A DNA stretch of 64,000 nt from Antedon mediterranea (Eukaryota; Echinodermata; Crinoidea; Comatulida; Antedonidae): positions 1,141,001 to 1,205,000 of the forward strand of contig NC_092670.1 of assembly GCF_964355755.1 (NCBI RefSeq), in the 5' to 3' direction. A program made the position numbers and the translations under genes. Positions within the stretch are counted from its first letter, which is position 1. Every line of letters starts with the position of its first letter. The notes beneath the pieces were generated by a model, which saw only the letters and a program-made list of their open reading frames with translations, was not told where the DNA came from and searched no databases. Positions 45,201 through 55,700 of the stretch are shown in pieces.

Positions 45201-48200
45201 ACTGGGTCCTGATATGCAGTCTGTCGACTTAAGGCAAACATGTCAAAATCATCAGTGTTGGCTTGATTAGCTGCTGGCGGGGCAGTCTGTAACTGGCCCG
45301 GTGGGGCAGTCTGTAACTGGCCCAGTGTGTTGCTTACACTACTGCCACCCATTCCTAATCACAATGATAATAATATTTTGTATTGTAGAAGCTTTATCAC
45401 ATTATTTCAACGATTTGGTTTAAATATTTAGTTGAGTCACACTCACCTAAACCAGCTAATTGTTCAGACAACTGTCCCACCGCTGGGTTTGGTGGCTGAG
45501 ATTGAGTAACAGGCTCATCATCAAAACTAATTAATGTTCCAACTGAAGAATTGTTCTGTAAGTTTATAACACAATAAATATTGGACACAATATCTATTTT
45601 TTAAAGTTTAAAAATTACACGAATCTACCAAAAACAAACAAATTGATTCTATTACCTGAGCAGGAGGTGGTGCTTGACTCTGTGATGTCATATTATTTGC
45701 ATATGCAGGCACTGAGGCTGCTGGTGCACCACCACCAGCGGGGTAACCCGGACCACCGGCGGGGTAACCCGGACCACCGGCGGGGTAACCCGGACCACCG
45801 GTGGAGTAACCCGGACCACCGGTGGGGTAACCCGGACCACCAGCAGGGTAACCCGGACCACCAGCAGGGTAACCTGGTGCACCAGTAGGGTAACCTGGTC
45901 CACCAGTGGGGTAACCTTGTCCACCGGCTGGGTAACCTGGTCCACTGGTGGGATAGCCTGGTCCACTTGCAGGTGGAGCACCAACTCTGTACGCTGGTGA
46001 GGACGCTGAAACCTGGTAGGCTGGAGGATTAACTGCTCCAAGACCTGTCATTGCTGGTTGTTGGGACTGGGCGTTTGATGGTTGAGTCTGTTGCCGGTAA
46101 CGCTCAAATCGGTCATACCGTACAAAAACATTATTTAAGTCATCATTAATCCTTAAAAGTTCACCTGTAAGAAAAGTATACCCAGTGAGTATTCTTTATT
46201 TTGTAAAATATTTTAAAACAGCATTGCCATAAGCTACTTTTTTGTAAAATGTTTTAGATAAAACAGCATTGGCGTTTTGTTCAGTTCAAAAATAAATACT
46301 AAATGTTTGATAGACTGTCTCTGGGGTATGCAGTTGCTCACTTTCTTATTTGTTTTGATTACTCTAAGATATAATTCTTAGCTAAACACAAATTTTACCT
46401 GTAACTTCTTCATTGCTAACTTTATTAAGTAGATGCACAACACGTGACTGCATAGAACGACATGTACGGTTTAACTCTTGCAACAGCTCCAAATCCCCAG
46501 GGTTCTCTTGCCCAGGGGTCATCTCTGTAAGCATTTCAGAGAAGACTCGATAATTACCCTGGACAACTTCCAGGTCTTTTTGCATTTTAACCAGTTGTTC
46601 TGGTGAGAGATTGACTGGGCCTTCAGCAAGCTGGGCAGGAGGCACAACTGGTGATGGATGATGGTGCATCTGTGGAGCCTAGGTACCAAGAAAAGTACAT
46701 TGAAATTTTAAAACTTCTTGTAGGGCTAAATTAAACAGACAGAGGCAGTTCTCTAATTGGTAAATTACATTGATAAATTCTTTGTTAGAAGATACTAACC
46801 TGCCGATTATGAGATGGAGGCCGAGATACGGCTGGGTCTAATTCAGGAACACTCTGAAGCAAACAAATATACATACTATCAATAAATGTGTTGATAAATA
46901 GCACATTGAAATTATTGTACCTTAGGGTCAAATCTAGATAAATTGAGACAATTTCAGAATTATCGTGATAGACAAGAATTATACTAATAAAGCATGATGC
47001 AGATACGTACACTCATAATAGAGAATACAAGTGGGTCTTATTATGGTAAGTATATATCAGGATAAATTGAGATAATTTCAGAATTCATATCATGACAAGA
47101 AGCCCACTAATATTAGGAGATAATGCATTATACTGTAATACTACTACACTGTATACACTGTACCTTATATAGAGGATACAAGTAACTCTTATTTAAGAAC
47201 AAACTTACTCTTTCAGGGGTGATGATCGGAGCCAATGTATCTAAATCTGTAGCAGGGAACTCTATTCCTTTAGTGCGTAATTCCTCATAGACTTTAACGA
47301 CACCCTGTAAATCTGGAAGCGCACGGAAAGCATCTGCCCAGGATTGAATGAGCGCGAGGATCTTCTCTTGCACAAGTGTCGGCGGGTTGGAACTCGGCTG
47401 AATGATTTTGACGAGTTCTTTAATGAAGTCTTGCTTGCAGATGAGAACATGAAATCGATGTCCACAGTTTTTAACACATGTTTCCAACAACTGAAAAGTA
47501 AAGTCATGTCGTGAATAAAAACTGAAGATGGAACACCTCAATCTGGCCCAATCATAATTTAAAAATCTAGTCTTTGAAGAATGATAATGATAGATTAAGA
47601 TAGTGAAAACATATTTGAGGCGACTGAACTGAACTTTTTATCATTATTTTTTTATTTTTTATTTGTGTAAGTTATTTTTTGTTCTAATTTATGAAAGAAG
47701 ATCTATATTTTTTAAGTCCAAAAGCAGTAATAAATAAATAACAAAAAATAATAAGGTCTTTTTAAGAGAATTTCAGAATTTATAGAAGGTAGAGAAGAGT
47801 GAACATGAAAAGAAACCTTGAGGACAAAAGGACGGCTGAACTTTTGTATCATGTGAGTCTATATATACTGTATGTGAGTCTATATATACTGTATGTGAGT
47901 CTATATATACTGTATGTGAACTTTATTCAATCAATCGTACATTTTTTTGGTATTATATTGGTAACAATAATAAAGTGTATTTACAGTGATTTTTACACCG
48001 AAAAAATATATTAATTATAAAATATATACAGTGATTATTTACAGTAATGATAATAATAAAAATTAATTGTTTATATTGACTATTACTAAACAGAAGTTGA
48101 ATAATAAAATACTGAAAGAGAAAGCAGTGCCTTACCGTAAGTGTATACATAACTTCTTTCCATTTCTTATTGCCAACCAATTTCTTTTTGATTGCTTTCA

Positions 48201-50718
48201 TTGCCTCCTTATGTCTGTTTAAAAAAGAGAGTAAGCTAATTGTAACGTTTAAAAAAGAGAGTAAGCTAATTGTAACGTTTACAAAAGAGAGTAAGCTAAT
48301 TGTAACGTTTACAAAAGAGAGTAAGCTAATTGTAACGTTTACAAAAGAGAGTAAGCTAATTGTAACGTTTAAGAAAGAGAGTGAGCTAATTGTAATGTTT
48401 AAGAAAGAGAGTAAGCTAATTGTAACGTTTAAGAAAGAGAGTAAGCTAATTGTAACGTTTAAGAAAGAGAGTAAGCTAATTATACTGTACTATAAAGAGA
48501 TTGAGCTATTTGTAACGTTTAAGAAAGAGAGTAAGCTAATTGTACCATTTAAGAAAGAGAGTAAGCTATTGTAATGTAAGCTAATTTTAATGTTCAAGAA
48601 AGTGGGTAGTGACCACTTACTAGCATGATGTATATATTAAAGAAATGTAAATGCTACTGAATGCTTGGTAATCAGACATTTTACAATGCAAAGGTTAATT
48701 CAAAAATTCAATAACTTTTAATGTCCAATATTTATAAAAAAAAATAAAAATTGGAAATTTTATGTTGGACATACTACTATTAAACACAACAAATAAAATA
48801 TATAAAATTGAATAAGTTGATTAAGTCTATAAGTCTATCTATTGCACATCTCGTTAATGTAGAACATTATATTTTTTTTTTTTAAATCATGGATCTTTCA
48901 CTGCTCTAATATGTCACAGTCGAAAATGGTAATTGGCATAGAACTAATTCAGATAATGCATTGCTGTTTTACACACAAACAATTAAAAGAATAAAGATTT
49001 ATAAAAAGTAGATTAAAAAACCTACATAAGAATTTCAACTTGTTTCTCAATAATATAAGTGGTAGGGTGTGATATTGATTAAAAATAAAATATTGTTCAA
49101 AAGTGTTAAAACTTACGCATCTTCTGATTCATTGATTATATCACATATTTCTATACTTAAAGACCAATCTTCAGATGCCAATGATTCATTTGTTGCCTTT
49201 TCTGATAAACAAAACAATTGGGAAAATTTAATTCAAGTTTACGATAGAATATTCAAGGCGTATATTATAATAGTTAGTAATGTACTTACTGTAGTAAGTT
49301 TGTCTATTTATTTAAAATAACATAATTTGTATCATGATGTGAAGTTAACTTATTTATAAAATTCACTTTCTGAAATAGAAATCAGAAACTAATTCAATTA
49401 CAGTTTCTTATCTCAGTTTTGTGGATTTGTAAGAAAGAAATAAAGAATTCAATGACGACACCTAAATAGTCATAAGCAGTGGCGTTCTTTCTCACTTTTT
49501 TAGAAGTTGCCATATATTTATAAGTAATGTTTTGTTTGTCAGTAATCCACATTTAATGACCAATTCATCACATGGACGATTAAAATAGTAAGATATTCAA
49601 TGTCATCACAAATAAAGAAGAAAACTAAGTAAGAAGAGAGTATCATACTATAGTACATAATGTTTAATAGATATTCAAATGTTGAATAAATTAACACTAG
49701 GCCTACATGTGTAGTAGTACAATGGGCATATTAACACTAGGCCTAGGCCTATGTGTAGTAGTACAATGGGCATATTAACACTAGGCCTATGTGTAGTAGT
49801 ACAATGGGCATATTAACACTAGGCCTACATGTGTAGTAGTACAATGGGCATATTAACACTAGGCCTACATGTGTAGTAGTACAATGGGCATATTAACACT
49901 AGGCCTATGTGTAGTAGTACAATGGGCATATTAACACTAGGCCTATGTGTAGTAGTACAATGGGCATATTAACACTAGGCCTATGTGTAGTAGTACAATG
50001 GGCATATTAACACTAGGCCTATGTGTAGTAGTACAATGGGCATATTAACACTAGGCCTACATGTGTAGTAGTACAATGGGCATATTAACACTAGGCCTAT
50101 GTGTAGTAGTACAATGGGCATATTAACACTAGGCCTATGTGTAGTAGTACAATGGGCATATTAACACTAGGCCTACATGTGTAGTAGTACAATGGGCATA
50201 TTAACACTAGGCCTATGTGTAGTAGTACAATGGGCATATTAACACTAGGCCTACATGTGTAGTAGTACAATGGGCATATTAACACTAGGCCTACATGTGT
50301 AGTAGTACAATGGGCATATTAACACTAGGCCTATGTGTAGTAGTACAATGGGCATATTAACACTAGGCCTATGTGTAGTAGTACAATGGGCACATTTTTA
50401 ATATCAATATAATATTAACATTATACAAACATTTTTTAATAATTGAATAAATACAAATTAAACCATTTGTTGAATTTCTATACATTCATTCCTCTATAGG
50501 CTTATTAATATTTATTACTACTATATTTATATGACTCAGCAACGAGTGACAAAAAATGTCAATATTATTATTCATACATGCACATTGTCCATACTTTAAT
50601 AAATTTAAAAGGCCAATCCAAAACTAAAACAAAAACATTTAAAAATTATTAAATTGTTAGGCCTACCGATTCTCTGGCCAACTGGAGAGCTGAACGGATT
50701 CGATGCGAAGAAAGACAT
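38751..50718 (-). CDS. TOM1: TOM1-family endosomal adaptor (VHS-GAT)
   Basis: Fifteen coding exons: 50667-50718, 49117-49201, 48136-48214, 47209-47490, 46800-46853, 46399-46678, 45656-46164, 45447-45555, 45195-45354, 44844-44958, 44497-44514, 44204-44224, 43651-43710, 43329-43389, 38751-38872. All are in phase, 668 aa. Start [20 protein letters not shown] domain within 1-166 ([46 protein letters not shown]). GAT domain about 200-290 ([38 protein letters not shown]). An unusual GPGYPxG repeat at about 345-423. Clathrin-box-like LISFDDEP. Conserved tail motifs [31 protein letters not shown]; end NTMFSL (vertebrate DDMLFAL). TOM1 binds ubiquitin, Tollip and clathrin and sorts endosomal cargo. 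Vertebrate TOM1 is about 490 aa; the repeat explains much of the excess. TOM1 and TOM1L2 are not separated here. Confidence 0.95.
39561..41219. repeat. 58/60-bp tandem repeat, about 28 units, TOM1 intron 14
   Basis: Unit TGCTGGCTATGGGCCTGTTC + AGTTTGAACATTCTGTCAGA + GGTACAGTATAGGAACAAAA (60 bp), with a frequent 58-bp variant having GTTTAGTTAACATT. The ORFs on both strands only read the repeat. Confidence 0.96.
41816..42921. mobile_element. TTAA-flanked DNA element, 1.1 kb, TOM1 intron 14
   Basis: Inverted ends AATGGACCTGAAATGGATTT (41816) and AAATCCATTTCAAGTCCATT (to 42921), extending over about 28 bp. TTAA flanks both sides (41812-41815, 42922-42925). No transposase ORF seen, so non-autonomous. 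Confidence 0.8.
43776..44068. repeat. tandem repeat, about 50-60 bp x5, TOM1 intron 12
   Basis: Units end in AAGCATATGCACTTGGATTA + TAAATACAATTACTA. The first two carry GATGTTGATATGATATGACA and the later three GTATTACAGAACAAG. Confidence 0.9.
45731..45965 (-). repeat. coding 21-bp minisatellite (GPGYPxG) in TOM1 exon 7
   Basis: About 11 tandem 21-bp units encode [14 protein letters not shown] and variants (one APGYP, one GQGYP, one GPGYS). The frame is kept throughout. Confidence 0.92.
47851..47916. repeat. 21-bp repeat x3, TOM1 intron 3
   Basis: ATGTGAGTCTATATATACTG in three exact tandem units. Confidence 0.85.
48217..48575. repeat. 30-bp repeat x12 abutting the TOM1 exon 3 splice acceptor
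   Basis: Plus-strand unit AGAGAGTAAGCTAATTGTAA + CGTTTAAAAA. In the sense of the gene each unit has a pyrimidine tract CTCTCTTTTTTAAACG. The unit next to exon 3 differs by reading AAACAG, the real acceptor. Confidence 0.92.
49690..50392. repeat. 38-40 bp repeat, about 18 units, TOM1 intron 1
   Basis: Unit TTAACACTAGGCCTACATGT + GTAGTAGTACAATGGGCATA, with a 38-bp form lacking AC. Each unit carries the TAGGCCTA octamer. Confidence 0.95.
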
Positions 50719-52172
50719 ACTGTAGTAATATTATACAGTGTTTTGTTTTTGAAAAAATGTAGCGACAAACTCGTCCGTCAATCAAGTGACCAGCACAACG
50801 CAACCGTTCCCGCGGTGGTTGGGTGGTGAAGCAAGTTTTCTTCAGCCTAGCCGAGTAGGCCTAGCTTTAAGCAGGAAATAAAAAAAGATATTACGTTTCT
50901 GCAACACTGAAAACGTTGACCTATTTTAAAATTATTTTTCGTCAATATTTTAACACTAAAGCAGTTATGTAACATATATAACTGTGTAAACAGACAAGGC
51001 CAAAAGGTTTGGTAAACTCGTCGGGGCGGCGATGGCGTACAATAACTTGACCTTTGTTATTACTTTTTGTCTGCGGTGACCGGTTCTTGTTAAAAATTGC
51101 GTTACAGTAACTAATTTTATTGTTAACATTTACTAACAATTATAAAAACTTAATACATTTCAGACTACATAATACTTATCCTTCCTTGAAAAGTTCAATG
51201 TTTTTTTTGTACTAGGAAAATATAACAATCATAGAGTACTGTATAATTATTTTTTTTTAAACACCTTAAAATGCAATAAATTTAACCCGGATTAAACCCC
51301 TTTTGGATATCTAGAAGCACGTACATAGTTTTAATTAGGTTTATGCAATTAAGTTAAAATAAAAACTTTATTTTATTATTACTTTAAACTTTCTTTATAT
51401 TTTATTTAATAAGACACTTGTAATTTGTTATTGAGCTATGGAGAATTTTGTACTCTGTATTCTTTTTTCCGAAATAAAGATGGAAAAAAATAACAAGTGT
51501 AATATGGAGGAACAATCTCTAATGTGAGATGGTACAAGTATAGGAAAAAAATCATTTTCCTCCATGGTATGAGCTACGTATCATTCAGACAACAATTAAT
51601 ACTAATTTGTTTTTATTAGTCCAGATCGTGTGGTATTCATATCACCTTCGAAAATCAAACTTAATTTTTTTTGTATATTTTAGTTTAGATCTGTCGTTTT
51701 TCATCTTATGCTTTGTATAATTGTTGTTTATATTTTATGAAGTAAAGACTGTAATGGACGCACCCGCGGTGGTGGTGCGCGCCACTGTTCCATTTGAAAT
51801 AAATAACGCGTTTTTCATAAACCAAAGAACGAAACGAAACGTTTAAGTATTGTCGACGCAGTACAGAAATCTTATCCGTATTTAAAGTGCGCATGCTCAG
51901 ATCAATTTCGTGCCTAGCAACAAAAAACTAAAAAGTTTGGAGTTTGATTGTTGCATTTAAAATAGGTTTGTACCTAAAATTAGGACGTATTATGAACTGC
52001 AAATGTTGTATCTTATATCTCAAATTTATAAAACACTGTTAAATGCAAATAAGATTAAATATTTTAAGTGCAGTTATTTAGTTTTAACAATAAATAAGGA
52101 GGCCTAGGCTAGAGGTTAGGCTAGGCCTACCCTACTACTGTACTTACTAGCTAGCCTAGTAGGTTAGCTAGG
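50719..52172. other. intergenic, divergent TOM1/DNAI2 5' region
   Basis: About 2 kb separate the two starts. No coding exon seen. The DNAI2 ATG is preceded by a splice acceptor (CATTTCAG, 52747-52754), so at least one non-coding 5' exon of DNAI2 should lie here, perhaps near 51900-51990. Confidence 0.45.
51910..51921 (+). promoter_or_regulatory. candidate RFX X-box for DNAI2
   Basis: GTGCCTAGCAAC has a perfect right half-site (AGCAAC) and a weak left half-site. RFX factors drive motile-cilium genes, and the site lies upstream of a cilium gene. Weak evidence. Confidence 0.3.
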
Positions 52173-52466
52173 CCCGATAGGTTGGCTTGGGCCTCTAGCG
52201 ATTAGCCTAGGAGTAGTCCTAGGCTAGGCCTAGCTAGCTAGTAGGAGTCACCTACCCCTCTCTGTCTGGCCTTAAACTAAACTAGCAAGCCTGCTGCTGG
52301 CTAGCTAGGCTAGGCCTACTAGCTAGCTAGGAGGCCTCCTACTAGGCCTAGTACTATAGTACTAGAGTCTAGGGGTAGGTGACTCCTACTAGCTAGCTAG
52401 GCCGGTAGCCTAGCTAGGACTACTCCCAGGCTAATCGCTAGAGGCCCAACCAAGCCAACCTATCGA
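52173..52466. repeat. CTAG-rich long inverted repeat upstream of DNAI2
   Basis: The left arm (about 52173-52262, GATAGGTTGGCTTGGGCCTC .. AGGAGTCACCTACCCCT) is mirrored by the right arm (about 52367-52466, AGGGGTAGGTGACTCC .. AGGCCCAACCAAGCCAACC). The loop of about 105 bp is also made of CTAG/GCTAGC/TAGGCCTA motifs. Confidence 0.85.
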
Positions 52467-52760
52467 CCCTACCCTGCTACGCTATATAGGCCTATGATCA
52501 TTATTATGGACAGGTAGCTCTCTGTGTCTGTGTTTGTGTTTAGAAAATGCTCAGAAAAGGACTACAGGAATAAATAGGCTAGGTTAGTAAGAATAAGATA
52601 ATAAATATAAATAAATAATGAATGCTGTTTTTGCTGAATGTAGTTGTACTGTAGGTAGGCTAGCCTAGCTAGGAGGGCATAGAGAGAGACCTTACCTAGG
52701 CCTAGGCTTATATAATTATATGTGTAGTAAATAACAAAAACATTTACATTTCAGGTAAAT

Positions 52761-55700
52761 ATGGAGATTGTCTACGTCTATACAAAAAAGCGAAGCGAGT
52801 TTGGCAGACAGTGTAACTTTTCAGACAGACCAGCAGAATTGCATGTTGACATCTTGCCAGATGAAAGCTTAACAACAAATTTTGTGGAAAAGAATCCTGT
52901 TGATCGAGGAATACAATGTGTTCAAGAAATGTCAGAGCATGAGGTATCAATAGCCTGAAAACATTTTCAGTTTTGGAAAGCATGTTATCCACAGTTCAAA
53001 GACGCCTTCCCTCTGTTTTTTTAGATCTAATTTAAGATCACAAACTATATTTAATGTAAAAATAAAACTATATGGCCCTATTACGATAACTTTTTTTGTC
53101 TTTAAATGGTTAAAAATGTGAAAAATAAGTTGATTCTAATAATTATAGCGGCCCGCTATAAATCCCAAAATGCATTGCGCGCGGATTGATATTTTTGTTT
53201 TTCATTCACCCACTTTTTGATCGATCGTGAGGCCAAAACAAATGGAAGACTCCTAACTTTTCAGCGAAAATACCGGGTTTTCCCTAAATAATTTGTATCA
53301 ACGGGGTCTGGCAAAAATAGAAAGAAAAAAATGAATGCAGCAACGATGCAACGTCAGGCTAGGTATATAGCTAGCGTACGATGTTCGTTCGTTACCGATG
53401 TTTACCAGCTAAGCCTACAAAACTAAGCCTAGCTAGGCTAGACCTAAAGACCGTCGACGAGAGGTCATTCGCTGCGAGCTACTTAGGTAGTGCATTGTTT
53501 CTCACTTTTTATTATAATTTACCATAAAACGTACATTTAAAGACAAGGAATGACCTGGTTTAATGTTTTTAAAGTAATATATATGTATTATTTTTACAAA
53601 ACGTCACAAATTGTAGGGAAGGTGTCTTTAACAATTATCCTGTAATTGGCAAGTTTCTTGCTTTATATTGGATGTGTAAGAAAAAAGAACACCTCACCTC
53701 AAAGCTAAATTGCATTACATGATAGCTGTTCTAAATTTAATCTACTTGATATTCCTTTTCTTTGCAGGTCAATACTGAAAGATTTGAAACGGACACACGA
53801 GGTATTAATCATGTGGAGGGTGGTTGGCCAAAAGATGTTAATCCACAAGAAGTAGAACAAGTTATTAGGTATAGAAAGAAGGTAGAAAAAGACGAGATGT
53901 ATATCACTACAATTCAACAGCTTGGCACAGTAAGTTTAACTCCTTTTCAAATGTTCTATTTTTTATTATAAAATATAAACATTTGTAACAACATTGATTA
54001 ATAACCCTACGAAACAAGCATCATCATGCTGTATACTTTTTCGTCATATTGTTAATTTAGCCACAATTGATATAATCCAATGTCAAAATGAAGTTCCGTT
54101 TCAGTTTTATTTCACACAACACATTACACTATATATACATTTGTACTTATATATAATAATAAAACATTTGATTGTGTGTGGAGGTTACAATAAGCCATAA
54201 TGGCTTTAAGTCTGAAACTCCATTGAGAACTAATTAATTTACTAATTCTCTTACTAAGCTAATGGAACACTGCATCAGGCAAAACAATGCAATTGACATC
54301 TATGAGGACTATTTTGCGGATTTGGAAATTGAGGAGACAGAAGAAACTCCATCAGCTAAGACCATCAATGTATTTAGGTTGGTTTTAGGGAGTTAATTAA
54401 TTATTAAATTGTTTTCTTCCATTAATTCTCACTGTAATACATTTCTCTGCTGTTGTTTATATCATGATATATTAATAAATCAAAAATAAGTACTTGCACA
54501 TAGCAGCTAAAGCAGAATTAAGTCAGTACAAATTACGATCTCTAGTCACGAACAGTCCTATTAAGGGGATACTTTTGTGTGAAACAAACATGGAAAATGT
54601 TTTAATCGTGCAGCCAACCCCTACTCAGGTTACACCCAATTAAGGGCACACACAAATACATATCGTGCAGCCAACCCCTACTCAGGTTACACCCAATTAA
54701 GGGCACACACAAATACATATCGTGCAGCCAACCCCTACTCAGGTTACACCCAATTAAGGGCACACATAAATACATATCGTGCAGCCAACCCCTACTCAGG
54801 TTACACCCAATTAAGGGCACACACAAATACATATTCTACTGTATAAATTCATAATTCAACTTTCTTTTGTTTTTCTTAAAGAGATCCAAATGAAATAAAA
54901 AGAACAGCAACACATCTGTCCTGGTATCCAGATGGTGCTAAGAAACTTGCTGTGGCGTACTCAAATCTGGAGTTTCAACGATCGTCACCAGACACAAGTT
55001 TTGATTCATACATTTGGGACATAGGTTTGTTTACAAATGTTCAATATTATTAAGTCGTATTTGATAGCACTGCCAGGTCATCAAATTCTAGAGTCAATGA
55101 CATCTTATTTTAGAATTTATTTCACTTGCATTCAAGCATCTTGCTGACAATATAAAAAGCCTACACTATCAAACTTTATATGACAACAAATGTGATGTGC
55201 CCATATATGGACATGATGATGTCATATCACTACCATATTTGGGCACATCACACCTTTTTTGTCAAACCAGTTTAATAGTGTAGACAGAGCTTAAGACTCT
55301 ATATTAATCCTTATTTTCTTTGTCTCTTAGTGATTACAATTATTATTGAAACTTTGATTGTATTGATAACAAACTACTGTATTCCATTTTTTGTACAGAG
55401 AATCCAAACAAACCAGAAACAATAATAAAGCCAGCCTCACCGCTTGTTTGTCTTGAGTACAATCCAAAAGATGTGCATGTTTTGATAGGAGGCTGTTACA
55501 ATGGTCAAATAGGTAAGAAGTGAGGTGTAGTTGGTCCATCATCTCTTGTACAAATAGGTTTCATAACAGCTTTTATCCAACTGCCATTCAGGCACTGAAT
55601 GCTTGTCAGTATACCATACGAGAGTGATGTGATGTATATCTCAGAGCAAACATAATTTCTATGTATATTTTATATGCAAATAACAATAAACGGAAGTAAT

